DNA of 33,408 nucleotides from the NCBI GenBank assembly GCA_947601485.1, contig CANQGF010000009.1:1-33408 (forward strand), written 5' to 3'. This document shows, piece by piece, positions 1-6,658 of the stretch. This DNA comes from an uncultured Bacilli bacterium (lineage in GTDB: Bacteria > Bacillota_I > Bacilli_A > RF39 > UBA660). How positions within the stretch are numbered: position 1 is the stretch's first letter; every line of letters begins with the position of its first letter. Position numbers and translations under genes: made by a program. The notes beneath the pieces were generated by a model, which saw only the letters and a list, made by a program, of their open reading frames with translations, ran no database searches and was not told the DNA's origin.

Positions 1-10
1 ACAGTTTTTC

Positions 11-136
11 CTACTCTAACACTAGAACGAATTTTTTCAGAATATGGTAATTGATCTTTAAGTAAATGAATATTTTTGTATTAAAAATTTTATTAAAACT
101 ATTTTCTAAATTTGTAATTAATAGTATTGTATTCAT
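11..136 (-). pseudogene. possible frameshifted 5' end of an unidentified gene
   Basis: An ATG at 136 is preceded by a good Shine-Dalgarno (AGGAGA, 145-150, 8 nt away), so translation initiation looks real. The ATG frame (MNTILLITNLENSFNKIF...) runs only 41 codons to a TAG at 11-13. A different frame is open from about position 79 to the window edge and reads like ordinary protein (KNIHLLKDQLPYSEKIRSSV). The two could be one gene joined by an indel in the A/T-rich stretch around 80-95. I do not recognise the family. Alternatives are a genuine 41-residue peptide or a sequencing indel. The gene continues beyond the window if the second frame is real. Confidence 0.3.
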
Positions 137-320
137 GTAATTAATCTCCTTTTTTATTTTTGTTTAACCTAATGATAAGGTATTATTTGATATTAATCAC
201 TTTTTTTATGGTTTATTTACACCCGTACTTTGAAAACACGACCAACTATAAATTTAAACTTGACTTTTACAGGGGATTAGTGTAAATTATATAACACAAA
301 GCAAGAAAAAATTAAATATG

Positions 321-349
321 TTTACTTATTAAAATATATTTGTTATAAT
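321..349 (+). promoter_or_regulatory. promoter of candidate small RNA
   Basis: TTTACT (321-326), 17-bp spacer, TATAAT (344-349). This would start a transcript near 356 and is the best sigma-A-type promoter in the 137-763 gap. Confidence 0.5.
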
Positions 350-355
350 TTTCTT

Positions 356-487
356 GTAAGATAGATATAATAATATTGTAGAATATTTGTTATGTCTACA
401 TTTGGTCTATTAATTCAATTAATGGATCAAACCCGTGTTAGCGCCAAGCGCTGCTTAAAAAAGTAACCTTTATGGTTGCTTTTTTAA
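356..487 (+). ncRNA. candidate structured small RNA with intrinsic terminator
   Basis: No open frame of note exists here, yet the stretch is full of stems in order. Stem 1 is TGTAGA (377-382) with TCTACA (395-400). Stem 2 is an 11-bp stem of 404-414 with 418-428, closed with two G-U pairs. Stem 3 is AGCGC-CAA-GCGCT (440-452). Last comes a terminator hairpin (AAAAAAG 457-463, AACC 465-468, GGTT 474-477, CTTTTTT 479-485). With the promoter at 321-349 this makes a self-contained transcript of about 130 nt. I do not recognise a known riboswitch or sRNA family. No plus-strand gene follows, which argues for a trans-acting RNA rather than a leader. Confidence 0.45.
457..487 (+). terminator. intrinsic terminator of the candidate small RNA
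   Basis: Stem AAAAAAG/CTTTTTT plus AACC/GGTT around a short AT loop, ending in a T-run at 480-485. The A-rich left arm means it could also stop transcripts from the other strand. Confidence 0.65.
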
Positions 488-493
488 TGCAAT

Positions 494-661
494 TTAAAAT
501 CTTTTCTTATTTAATTCTTTTAATATTCTTCTTATTTCTTCTACTGAGAAAAAATATTTTTCACTTTTTGTAAATGACATTTTATTTTTATATTTATAAT
601 CGTATTTATCAATATAAGTTAGCATATCAGATACTTGAAATAATCTTTTTTCTTCAAATAA
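494..661 (-). pseudogene. C-terminal gene remnant or small protein
   Basis: An open minus-strand frame ends at TAA 494-496. From its first ATG (625) it encodes 43 residues (MLTYIDKYDYKYKNK...EEIRRILKELNKKRF); the frame stays open another 12 codons upstream to about 661, where a TAG blocks it. The amphipathic, Lys/Glu-rich C-terminus looks protein-like, but no Shine-Dalgarno precedes the ATG. I read it as the tail of a decayed gene. A true small protein is possible. Family not recognised. Confidence 0.3.
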
Positions 662-726
662 CTATTTTAAAATGAAATTTTTCTTTCCCCAAAAATAAAA
701 CTTTTACTAAACTAAATTATAAACAA

Positions 727-766
727 AAAAAATTGCTATTTTTATATTTAAAAACAACAATTTTTA
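727..766 (-). terminator. terminator of the capsule-regulator operon
   Basis: On the minus strand AAAAATTG pairs with CAATTTTT. The stem extends inward with G-U pairs to about 16 bp around an AATA-like loop, then a run of eight Ts. It begins at the stop codon of the CpsB-like gene. Confidence 0.7.
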
Positions 767-1540
767 CTTTTTAAATAATTTTTTTATAAAGATTTCATTA
801 TCAATAACATCATAAGGTATAATATCTTCATTATTAATAACTTTTTCAATATTTCGATCTATTAAATCTTTAACCATTTCTTTATCATTAGTTAATTCTT
901 CTAATAAAGGTATAAGATCTTTAAATTTTTCATAAGTACTTTCATTTTCATGATGTATATCGCTTCCTAAAAAATGAATCATATGTTTTTTTAACATAAT
1001 ACTTAATGTTTTTTGAGCTTTTCTACCCCATTTACCATAAAGGGATGCAAAATTGCCTTGAAATAAAACACCCATCTTAATTAATTCATTATAAACCTTT
1101 AAATTCTTATAATAAAAATATCTTTCTGGATGAACAATAATAACTTTATATCCTTTATTAAATAATTCTTCAATATATTCTTTTAAATTCTTAAATTCTT
1201 TATCAAAAGGAAGTTCAATTAATAAATATCGAGAATTATTAACAGAAGTAATAACATCTGTTTCCAAATAATAAAATAAATCTTCATTAATAGCTATTTC
1301 ATTACCTAAATAAATATTGATATCTAAATTATTTTTTACTAATTCTTGTTTTAATGTATCAAATATTTTCTTTTTATTGGCATTATTACAAGTATACCCT
1401 TGTAAAATGCGAAAATGAGGTGTAAGTATTAAATCAGTATAACCACTTTTAATAGCCTTCTTTATTAAGTTAAGACTTTCTTTAATACTTATAGCCCCAT
1501 CATCTATTCCATATAAGATATGTGAATGAATATCTTTCAT
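764..1540 (-). CDS. cpsB: CpsB/YwqE-type PHP-domain tyrosine-protein phosphatase
   Basis: 258 residues, normal length for the family. It is expected to dephosphorylate the adjacent CpsD-like tyrosine kinase and so control capsule/exopolysaccharide assembly at the membrane. PHP metal-binding motifs are visible in order: DIHSHIL at residues 3-9, a TPHF segment at about 40-43, LGNE near residue 79, VHPERY at about 136-141 and GSDIHHE near 194. No signal peptide or membrane segment, as expected for a cytosolic metal-dependent phosphatase. Last gene of a three-gene minus-strand operon, 2 bp after the kinase, with an intrinsic terminator at its stop codon. Assignment is by family motifs; the exact polysaccharide controlled is unknown. 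Confidence 0.93.
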   Translation of the reverse strand: MKDIHSHILYGIDDGAISIKESLNLIKKAIKSGYTDLILTPHFRILQGYTCNNANKKKIFDTLKQELVKNNLDINIYLGNEIAINEDLFYYLETDVITSVNNSRYLLIELPFDKEFKNLKEYIEELFNKGYKVIIVHPERYFYYKNLKVYNELIKMGVLFQGNFASLYGKWGRKAQKTLSIMLKKHMIHFLGSDIHHENESTYEKFKDLIPLLEELTNDKEMVKDLIDRNIEKVINNEDIIPYDVIDNEIFIKKLFKK

Positions 1541-1542
1541 AT

Positions 1543-2235
1543 TTATTTCTTCTCTTCACTTGTATAATAACCAGAATAATAATAAGAATTATCTTTAGAA
1601 TCAATTTGATTTAAAACAGCATATATTCTTTTAGCTCCAACATTCTCTAAAGACTTTTTACTTTTAGCAACTGATTCTAATTTAGTATCTTTATGTTTAA
1701 CAACTAATAATATTAAATCAACATAAGTAGATACAACAAGTGAATCATCTAGCCCTAAAACAGGTGGACAGTCTAAAATAACCATATCATATTCTTCTTT
1801 TAATTTATCAATAATACTCTTACATTTTTTAGTAGCAAGTAATTCTGATGGATTAGAAGGATATGGTCCAGTTGGAATGATATCTAAATTTTTAACTTTT
1901 GTTTTCTTAATATACTTATGATAATTTTTTTCCCAATCTTTATCTATTAAAAGATTAGAAAATCCTTCTCCTTCATCACAAGTAACATTAAAGATTTTAT
2001 TTTGTTTACCTTTTCTTAAATCACAATCAATAATTAAAACTTTTTCATTATTAATAGCAAAAGCCGCTCCTAAATTAGAAGTTATAAAACTTTTTCCTTC
2101 TCCTGGAAAAGAAGAAGTTGTCATAATAACTTTGGTATTTTCATCAACAGAAGAAAACTTAATATTAGTTCTTATTCTTTTTATTTCTTCACTAAATGAT
2201 GAATATGGTTTTTCAATAATAATTAACTCATTCAT
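1543..2235 (-). CDS. cpsD: CpsD/CapB-type bacterial tyrosine kinase
   Basis: 230-residue cytosolic BY-kinase of the Gram-positive split type, needing the separate CpsC-like membrane partner for activity. Walker A is SSFPGEGKSF (about residues 41-50), Walker A' is VLIIDCDLRKG near 67-77, and Walker B is VILDCPP near 151-157. The C-terminus ends in the expected autophosphorylated tyrosine cluster (SYYYSGYYTSEEKK). Cycling of this cluster between phosphorylated and unphosphorylated states, reset by the CpsB-like phosphatase, sets polymer length and export in characterised systems. It starts 2 bp after the upstream gene ends, so translation is probably coupled. Confidence 0.95.
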   Translation of the reverse strand: MNELIIIEKPYSSFSEEIKRIRTNIKFSSVDENTKVIMTTSSFPGEGKSFITSNLGAAFAINNEKVLIIDCDLRKGKQNKIFNVTCDEGEGFSNLLIDKDWEKNYHKYIKKTKVKNLDIIPTGPYPSNPSELLATKKCKSIIDKLKEEYDMVILDCPPVLGLDDSLVVSTYVDLILLVVKHKDTKLESVAKSKKSLENVGAKRIYAVLNQIDSKDNSYYYSGYYTSEEKK

Positions 2236-2237
2236 AT

Positions 2238-2909
2238 TTAAGCACTCTTTCTTCTTTTATACATTGGTACATTACCAAGAACATTTAATTTTAATTTTTC
2301 TTCTAATTCATCACTATCTTTAACTGATGTATCAAAATAGTAAATTACAAAGACAATTCCTAAACCTAATACCATACCTACTAAAGTAAAGATAGCTAAA
2401 TCTCTTACTGTATGAATATTGTATGGTGCTTCTTCAATTTCAGCTTTTTCAAAAATATAAACGTTTTCCAAATTATAAATATTAACTATTTCATTTTTAA
2501 ATGCTAATGCAATAGCGTTAGCTAAATTAGCAGCAATACTCGAATCTAAATCACTAACTGTAATTTTAATCATTTCGGTATCATCTTCACTACTAACTGA
2601 AATATTATTAACTACATCTTGATATTCAACATCTAATTGTAATTTTTCAATCGCTTCATTAACTACTTTTTTGCTTTTAATAATTTTGGTATAAATAGGG
2701 ACTAAATTACGTCCTAAGGTAATATCCCCTTGCGTTACCGGAGCATTATCTTGAACTAATATAACAGTTGTTTCACCCTTATATAATGGTTCTTTAACAA
2801 TGAATAAATAACCAATAGCTATAATAAGGGTAAATACTAATACCAAAATAATAATTGGTAACTTTTTAATAAAATAGCTAAAAAGATCTTTCAAATTTAT
2901 TTCTTCCAT
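2238..2909 (-). CDS. cpsC: CpsC/YveK-type Wzz chain-length co-regulator
   Basis: 223-residue membrane protein with the Wzz topology. A short cytosolic N-terminus leads into a transmembrane helix at about residues 15-34. An extracellular loop (about 35-170) contains the EPLYKGETTVIL segment typical of Wzz starts. A second helix (about 172-192) is followed by a cytosolic tail (VKDSDELEEKLKLNVLGNVP). In Gram-positives this protein activates the tyrosine kinase encoded next. First gene of the operon. Start ATG 2909 has GGGGAG about 11 nt upstream and an extended -10 at 2940-2948. Confidence 0.92.
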   Translation of the reverse strand: MEEINLKDLFSYFIKKLPIIILVLVFTLIIAIGYLFIVKEPLYKGETTVILVQDNAPVTQGDITLGRNLVPIYTKIIKSKKVVNEAIEKLQLDVEYQDVVNNISVSSEDDTEMIKITVSDLDSSIAANLANAIALAFKNEIVNIYNLENVYIFEKAEIEEAPYNIHTVRDLAIFTLVGMVLGLGIVFVIYYFDTSVKDSDELEEKLKLNVLGNVPMYKRRKSA

Positions 2910-2939
2910 ACTCTTTTTTTCTCCCCAGTCAATGCCTAT

Positions 2940-2948
2940 ATTTTAGCA
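2940..2948 (-). promoter_or_regulatory. extended -10 promoter of the capsule-regulator operon
   Basis: Minus-strand TGC-TAAAAT (2948 to 2940). Only a poor -35 (TTTATT-like) lies 17 bp upstream, so initiation would rely on the extended -10. It lies in the 68-bp gap before cpsC, next to a short GCATA-aa-TATGC palindrome. Confidence 0.5.
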
Positions 2949-2977
2949 TAAATATGCGCAAAAATAAATACTTTTTT

Positions 2978-4408
2978 TTATTTACTGCTAATAATTATCC
3001 TATATTCATTATTAAAACCATCTTCAAAGGCATAACCATCTAATAAAGTAACTTTAAATGTTAATGTTTTACCATCAAATGAACTATGTTTAGCACTAGT
3101 TAGAGATCCACTAATACCTAAACCCTTTATAATTGCTTTTGCAAATCTAATTAATGATAATCCACCATTTTTAACATTTAATAATTGTTTTCTGGTTAAT
3201 TCTGTTGTACTACCATCAGGTAACTTAATAACTAATTTAGCAAGATGTGGATTGGAAGCAAAATTAGTTAAAGCATCATTTAATCCTGTGCCACTTCCCC
3301 CTTCATCATGGGAATTTTTTGATAAAACATCAGCAATAGTTTGATTATTATATGTTGAAGAAAATTTACAATAAATATTATGGTTAGTATTAAAACTAAC
3401 ATCATATACTTTTATATAATCTACTGATTTATATGAATTATTATCCATATAATCTGAACTAATAATATTATTACTATTAAAGACAATATTATATTTATTA
3501 CTTTTATTTAATAAATAATAATTATTACTATCTATCACAAATTCTACAGTTATTTCTTTTTTATATAAAGAACTTAACATTCTATCTTCATATTTTAAAC
3601 TAGATGTATTAGTTAAATTTTTAAATAAATTATTAACTATTTCTTTAACATTATCTTTATTTATTTCATATTTATTTCCATTATATTTAACTATAATATT
3701 ATTAATATCACTTCTATTTATTATATTATTAGTATTTTTTATAACATTATCTATTAAATTACTTACTTTATTAGTAACACTTTTTATATTAATATCTAAT
3801 TTATTATCTTTATAATTAGTACTAAAATTAATTTGATTATCTATATATGTTTTAAAATAATCATCAGTATTAATTCCCACTTTTTCATTAACTTTTTCCC
3901 ATTTGGCAACAAGAGTTATATTATCTGTTATTTTAGTATTAAAATCAAATTTTTTATCATTATAATACCAACCAATGAATTTATAACCATTACGAGTGGG
4001 ATCAATAATTGGTTTTACTACTTCATTATATTGAACATTAACTTTAGTTTTATTGCCTAATGTATCATCAAATAAAACATAATTAGCAAAAGCTTCAAAT
4101 TTAGCTTCTAAAACAGTATCTTTTTCTATTCCATAACTACCATCATATTTAGTATCCCCAATAAACCATCCACTAAATATATATCCATCTTTCTCTAATT
4201 CTTCTAATTCTAAAGTGCTATCATACTTAACCATTTCTTCTTTATATACTTCACCATCTACTAAATATTTAACACTATATTCTAATTCTTTTTTCTCTTT
4301 ATTAGCAAATATGAAATATAAAATAGTCCCAGCAGCTACGATTAATATAACTAATATTAATAAAACAATTAAAAATATTTTTAATTTACTCTTTTTCTTT
4401 TTTTCCAT
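2978..4408 (-). CDS. membrane-anchored protein with InlB B-type repeats
   Basis: 476 residues. A Lys-rich N-terminus (MEKKKKSKLK) and a single hydrophobic helix at about residues 11-35 suggest an N-terminal anchor with the rest outside the cell. Two tandem Listeria-Bacteroides (InlB B, Flg_new) repeats follow, about residues 43-106 and 108-170. Each ends in the typical G-W-F/Y ... AKF/AKW pattern (GYIFSGWF..LEAKFEAF; GYKFIGWYY..LVAKWEKV). The remaining 300 residues are Asn/Ser-rich with no family I recognise. The role is likely cell-surface adhesion or envelope structure. It has its own good promoter at 4438-4466 and may read through into cpsC, since only a weak hairpin separates them. Confidence 0.8.
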   Translation of the reverse strand: MEKKKKSKLKIFLIVLLILVILIVAAGTILYFIFANKEKKELEYSVKYLVDGEVYKEEMVKYDSTLELEELEKDGYIFSGWFIGDTKYDGSYGIEKDTVLEAKFEAFANYVLFDDTLGNKTKVNVQYNEVVKPIIDPTRNGYKFIGWYYNDKKFDFNTKITDNITLVAKWEKVNEKVGINTDDYFKTYIDNQINFSTNYKDNKLDINIKSVTNKVSNLIDNVIKNTNNIINRSDINNIIVKYNGNKYEINKDNVKEIVNNLFKNLTNTSSLKYEDRMLSSLYKKEITVEFVIDSNNYYLLNKSNKYNIVFNSNNIISSDYMDNNSYKSVDYIKVYDVSFNTNHNIYCKFSSTYNNQTIADVLSKNSHDEGGSGTGLNDALTNFASNPHLAKLVIKLPDGSTTELTRKQLLNVKNGGLSLIRFAKAIIKGLGISGSLTSAKHSSFDGKTLTFKVTLLDGYAFEDGFNNEYRIIISSK

Positions 4409-4437
4409 AATATAATTAGCTCCTTAAATACTCCCTA

Positions 4438-4466
4438 ATTATAGCAAAATAACATTTCAAACACAA
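4438..4466 (-). promoter_or_regulatory. promoter of the InlB-repeat protein gene
   Basis: Minus-strand TTGTGT (4461-4466), 17-bp spacer, TATAAT (4438-4443) with an extended TGC before the -10. AAGGAG precedes the start codon by 11 nt. Confidence 0.7.
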
Positions 4467-4484
4467 GGTAGTTATCATTTCAAG

Positions 4485-4520
4485 CAAAAAGAAAAGATAT
4501 ATTTCTATGTATACCTTTTC
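4485..4520 (-). terminator. terminator after surface protein A
   Basis: Minus-strand stem AAAAGGTATA / TATATCTTTT (one G-U pair), 8-nt loop, then a T-rich tail. The paralogous terminator at 6574-6610 has the same stem with A-U in place of the G-U. Confidence 0.75.
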
Positions 4521-4562
4521 CAGGATTAAGTTTATGATGGTTTTTATGACTTTTCCTTGTCA
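4515..4562 (-). repeat. 48-bp direct repeat, copy 1, just after gene A stop
   Basis: Identical over 48 bp to 6606-6653, which sits at the same place after gene B. It lies 5 bp past the stop codon and starts (minus strand) with a TGAC...GTCA inverted pair spaced by AAGGAAAA. It is noncoding, yet better conserved than the C-terminal coding sequence before it. Confidence 0.9.
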
Positions 4563-4567
4563 GTTTG

Positions 4568-6449
4568 TTAACCTTTAGTGGCAGCCTTATAACATTCTAG
4601 AGAGTTACCACTCCCAGAATACGTAGACCATCCAGAAGGACAATAATAGGAACGTTCGGAATTAGAAGAAACAGATCCGGACTTTTTGCAACTCGCCGTG
4701 CAATTATTTTTACTATGAATCCAGCGTTCGCCAGTCAGTTCACAAAGATAACCATATCCGAAATAACCAGTGCTCTTCAAGGCATAGCTAGCAACATAAT
4801 CATCACTATTCCAATAAGATTCTGTACATTTACGAATTCCTTTCATTGTCAAGCAATCATAGTCTTCTCCATTCTCGTTATAAGCTCTCCTTTCGAATCT
4901 TCCTTCAGATCTAAGAATTCTCTCTTCTTCCCCAAGAGTATCATAAATAGGGTAATATTCAAAGAAAGCACCCACATAATAGAAATCGTCCTCGATCTCG
5001 ATATTAGAGCATTCTTGAGGTTCTCCTTCACAAGCGTTTTCAGCGGAAGATCTAGAATTATATTTTTGAGAGCTATTAAAACTACAAGTATAATATGTAG
5101 TTGTATTATACCATCCTTGACTTGACGCAGATGCATTACATATATATCCTCCAGAGGATGAGCCTTTCGTTGCATCGTATACTCTTGTTCCTATTGAACA
5201 ACTATATGCTGCTTCTGTACTTTGAGTTGTACTTACACTATTTGTTGATACTCTTCCTGATGCATCTGTTACTCTTCCTTCGATAGTATATGAAGTATTA
5301 TCATTTAATCCTGTTACTTTGCAATTACCATTTGTATCTTGTTGATACCATGTACTTTGAGTAGTAGCTTTACATTCATATTTGACTATACCACTTCCTG
5401 TATTTCCATCTGTACCTTCTACTTTGACTGTTATACTACTTGTATCTTTACTTTTATATGTTACTTTACTTACACTTGGATTTGTTAAATCCAAGAATAT
5501 ACTATCTGTTGCTTTCCCTGATACATTATTCGCATTATCTCTTACAAAGGCATTATATGTTTTTTCTCCTTCACTACTTGGTAAGGTTATACTCGGCGTT
5601 GTTGTTGCACTCTTCCATTCAGTTGAAGAACATGTTGCATTTGTTGTTATACAATAATCTTTTATATCACTACCTAATGTTAATGTTACTCCTACTCCAA
5701 CGACTTGACTATAATCTTCATTTAGATTAGATCCTCCAGTTGTCTTTCCCATTATAGAAAATGTTGGTACTCCTGGTGCAGTTCTATCTACTGTTATTGT
5801 TTTCTTTGATATATCTGTAGTACTTGATACATTTTGGGCTTTATCTTTTAAATAGACATATATTGTATGAGCTCCATCTGTACTTGTAAATGTATTATTT
5901 TTTACTGTTATACTTTGTAATCCACCTGTCTCTACCCATGTTTGATCACAACTTGTAGCATTAGTAGTTAGACAATAATGGGTTACATCAGTATCTAACC
6001 ATTCTACCTTATATGTTACTTCATTATTATATGTATAGCCATTTGTTAAATCAGCTCCACTTGCATCTTTTCCTGTTATACTAAAACTTGTTACTACTGG
6101 CACATCATCATCTTTTGCAAAATACAAATCACAATATTTTGTGGCATTTGTTTCAATTATTATTTTACCATCACTTGCTTGAGATAATCCACTTGTTGTT
6201 ACTGGTTTCCCTTCATAATCATAACATTTAGTTTCTTCTAAATTTAATAGATAACCCTTGGTTGGGAAAGTTGGTTCATTAGATAACACATACCCCCCCC
6301 CGAGTCTCTTCTTTATATATAGCAAATTTACTATATTCTTTTTCTTCTTTTATTACTTTTACTTCTTGTTTTGTATTTGGTTTTACTATTACAAACACAC
6401 TTAATATTATTAGTACAATTAAACTTATTTTAATATAATTATTTTTCAT
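4568..6449 (-). CDS. surface protein A, Ig/FN3 repeats; out of frame at a G9 tract (phase OFF)
   Basis: Start ATG 6449 follows GAAGGGA. The first 55 codons encode a lipid-phase anchor helix (ISLIVLIILSVFVIVKP) and a linker aligning with protein B. At 6293-6301 a run of nine Gs (minus strand) shifts the frame into a stop five codons later. Eight or eleven Gs would restore a 626- or 627-residue protein; eight gives exactly the spacing of paralog B. Downstream, in the other frame, come the KGYLLNLEETKC/CDLYF domain, two bacterial Ig-like domains with paired Cys, and an FN3-like domain (SGIVKYECKATTQSTW). The last part is a Cys-rich C-terminal region ending YCPSGWSTYSGSGNS...CYKAATKG. The region 4700-5060 is clearly richer in G+C than its surroundings. 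Likely a cell-surface adhesin or binding protein; ligand unknown. Internal ATG 6325 could give an anchorless product but has no Shine-Dalgarno. Confidence 0.85.
5186..5480 (-). repeat. FN3-coding segment nearly identical between genes A and B, copy 1
   Basis: By eye about 85-90% identical at nucleotide level to 7278-7572 and in the same orientation, whereas sequences on either side diverge. It is a substrate for homologous recombination between the two genes. Confidence 0.75.
6293..6301 (-). repeat. G9 homopolymer (phase-variation switch)
   Basis: Nine consecutive C on the plus strand (G on the coding strand) in very AT-rich DNA. It sits at codons 53-55 of surface protein A and puts the gene out of frame at its present length. 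Confidence 0.9.
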
Positions 6450-6524
6450 ATGATAGTCCCTTCTTTTTTATCTTATCCAAATGTTTTATTATTAAACGTT
6501 TTACAACCTTTGTATTGTAATTAC

Positions 6525-6564
6525 ATTTTACAATTAATGTGTTTTAAAGTCAACATATATGTTG
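6525..6564 (-). promoter_or_regulatory. promoter and palindromic operator of surface gene A
   Basis: Minus-strand TTGACT (6548-6553), 17-bp spacer, TAAAAT (6525-6530). A perfect 14-bp palindrome, CAACATATATGTTG (6551-6564), overlaps the -35. Downstream, TGTAAAATG and TGTAAAACG resemble the CGTAAAATA sites found around the gene B promoter. Confidence 0.7.
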
Positions 6565-6573
6565 TTGTTAAAA

Positions 6574-6610
6574 GGCAAAAAGAAAAGATATACTTTCAAA
6601 TATATCTTTT
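6574..6610 (-). terminator. terminator after surface protein B
   Basis: Minus-strand stem AAAAGATATA / TATATCTTTT with an 8-nt loop and CTTTTT tail, ending about 10 bp before the gene A -35 region. Confidence 0.8.
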
Positions 6611-6653
6611 CCAGGATTAAGTTTATGATGGTTTTTATGACTTTTCCTTGTCA
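6606..6653 (-). repeat. 48-bp direct repeat, copy 2, just after gene B stop
   Basis: Identical to 4515-4562; 5 bp past the gene B stop codon. The last bases overlap the stem of the terminator. Confidence 0.9.
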
Positions 6654-6658
6654 TGGCC

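Noticed and set aside
205-300. Insertion-sequence end (ATTTACAC / GTGTAAAT inverted pair, GGGGATT)
   Set aside because: Only 8 bp of inverted repeat, no transposase and no target duplication; kept only as a weak hint in the decayed-region finding.
5101-5730. Plus-strand Leu/Tyr-rich reading frames opposite genes A and B (also 6753-7857)
   Set aside because: Shadow frames created by the Ser/Thr/Asn-rich codons on the coding strand; no start signals and biased composition.
4568-6325. Taking gene A as an intact gene starting at ATG 6325
   Set aside because: That start has no Shine-Dalgarno, would lack the membrane anchor, and the missing N-terminus is present just upstream in the other frame after an ATG with GAAGGGA.
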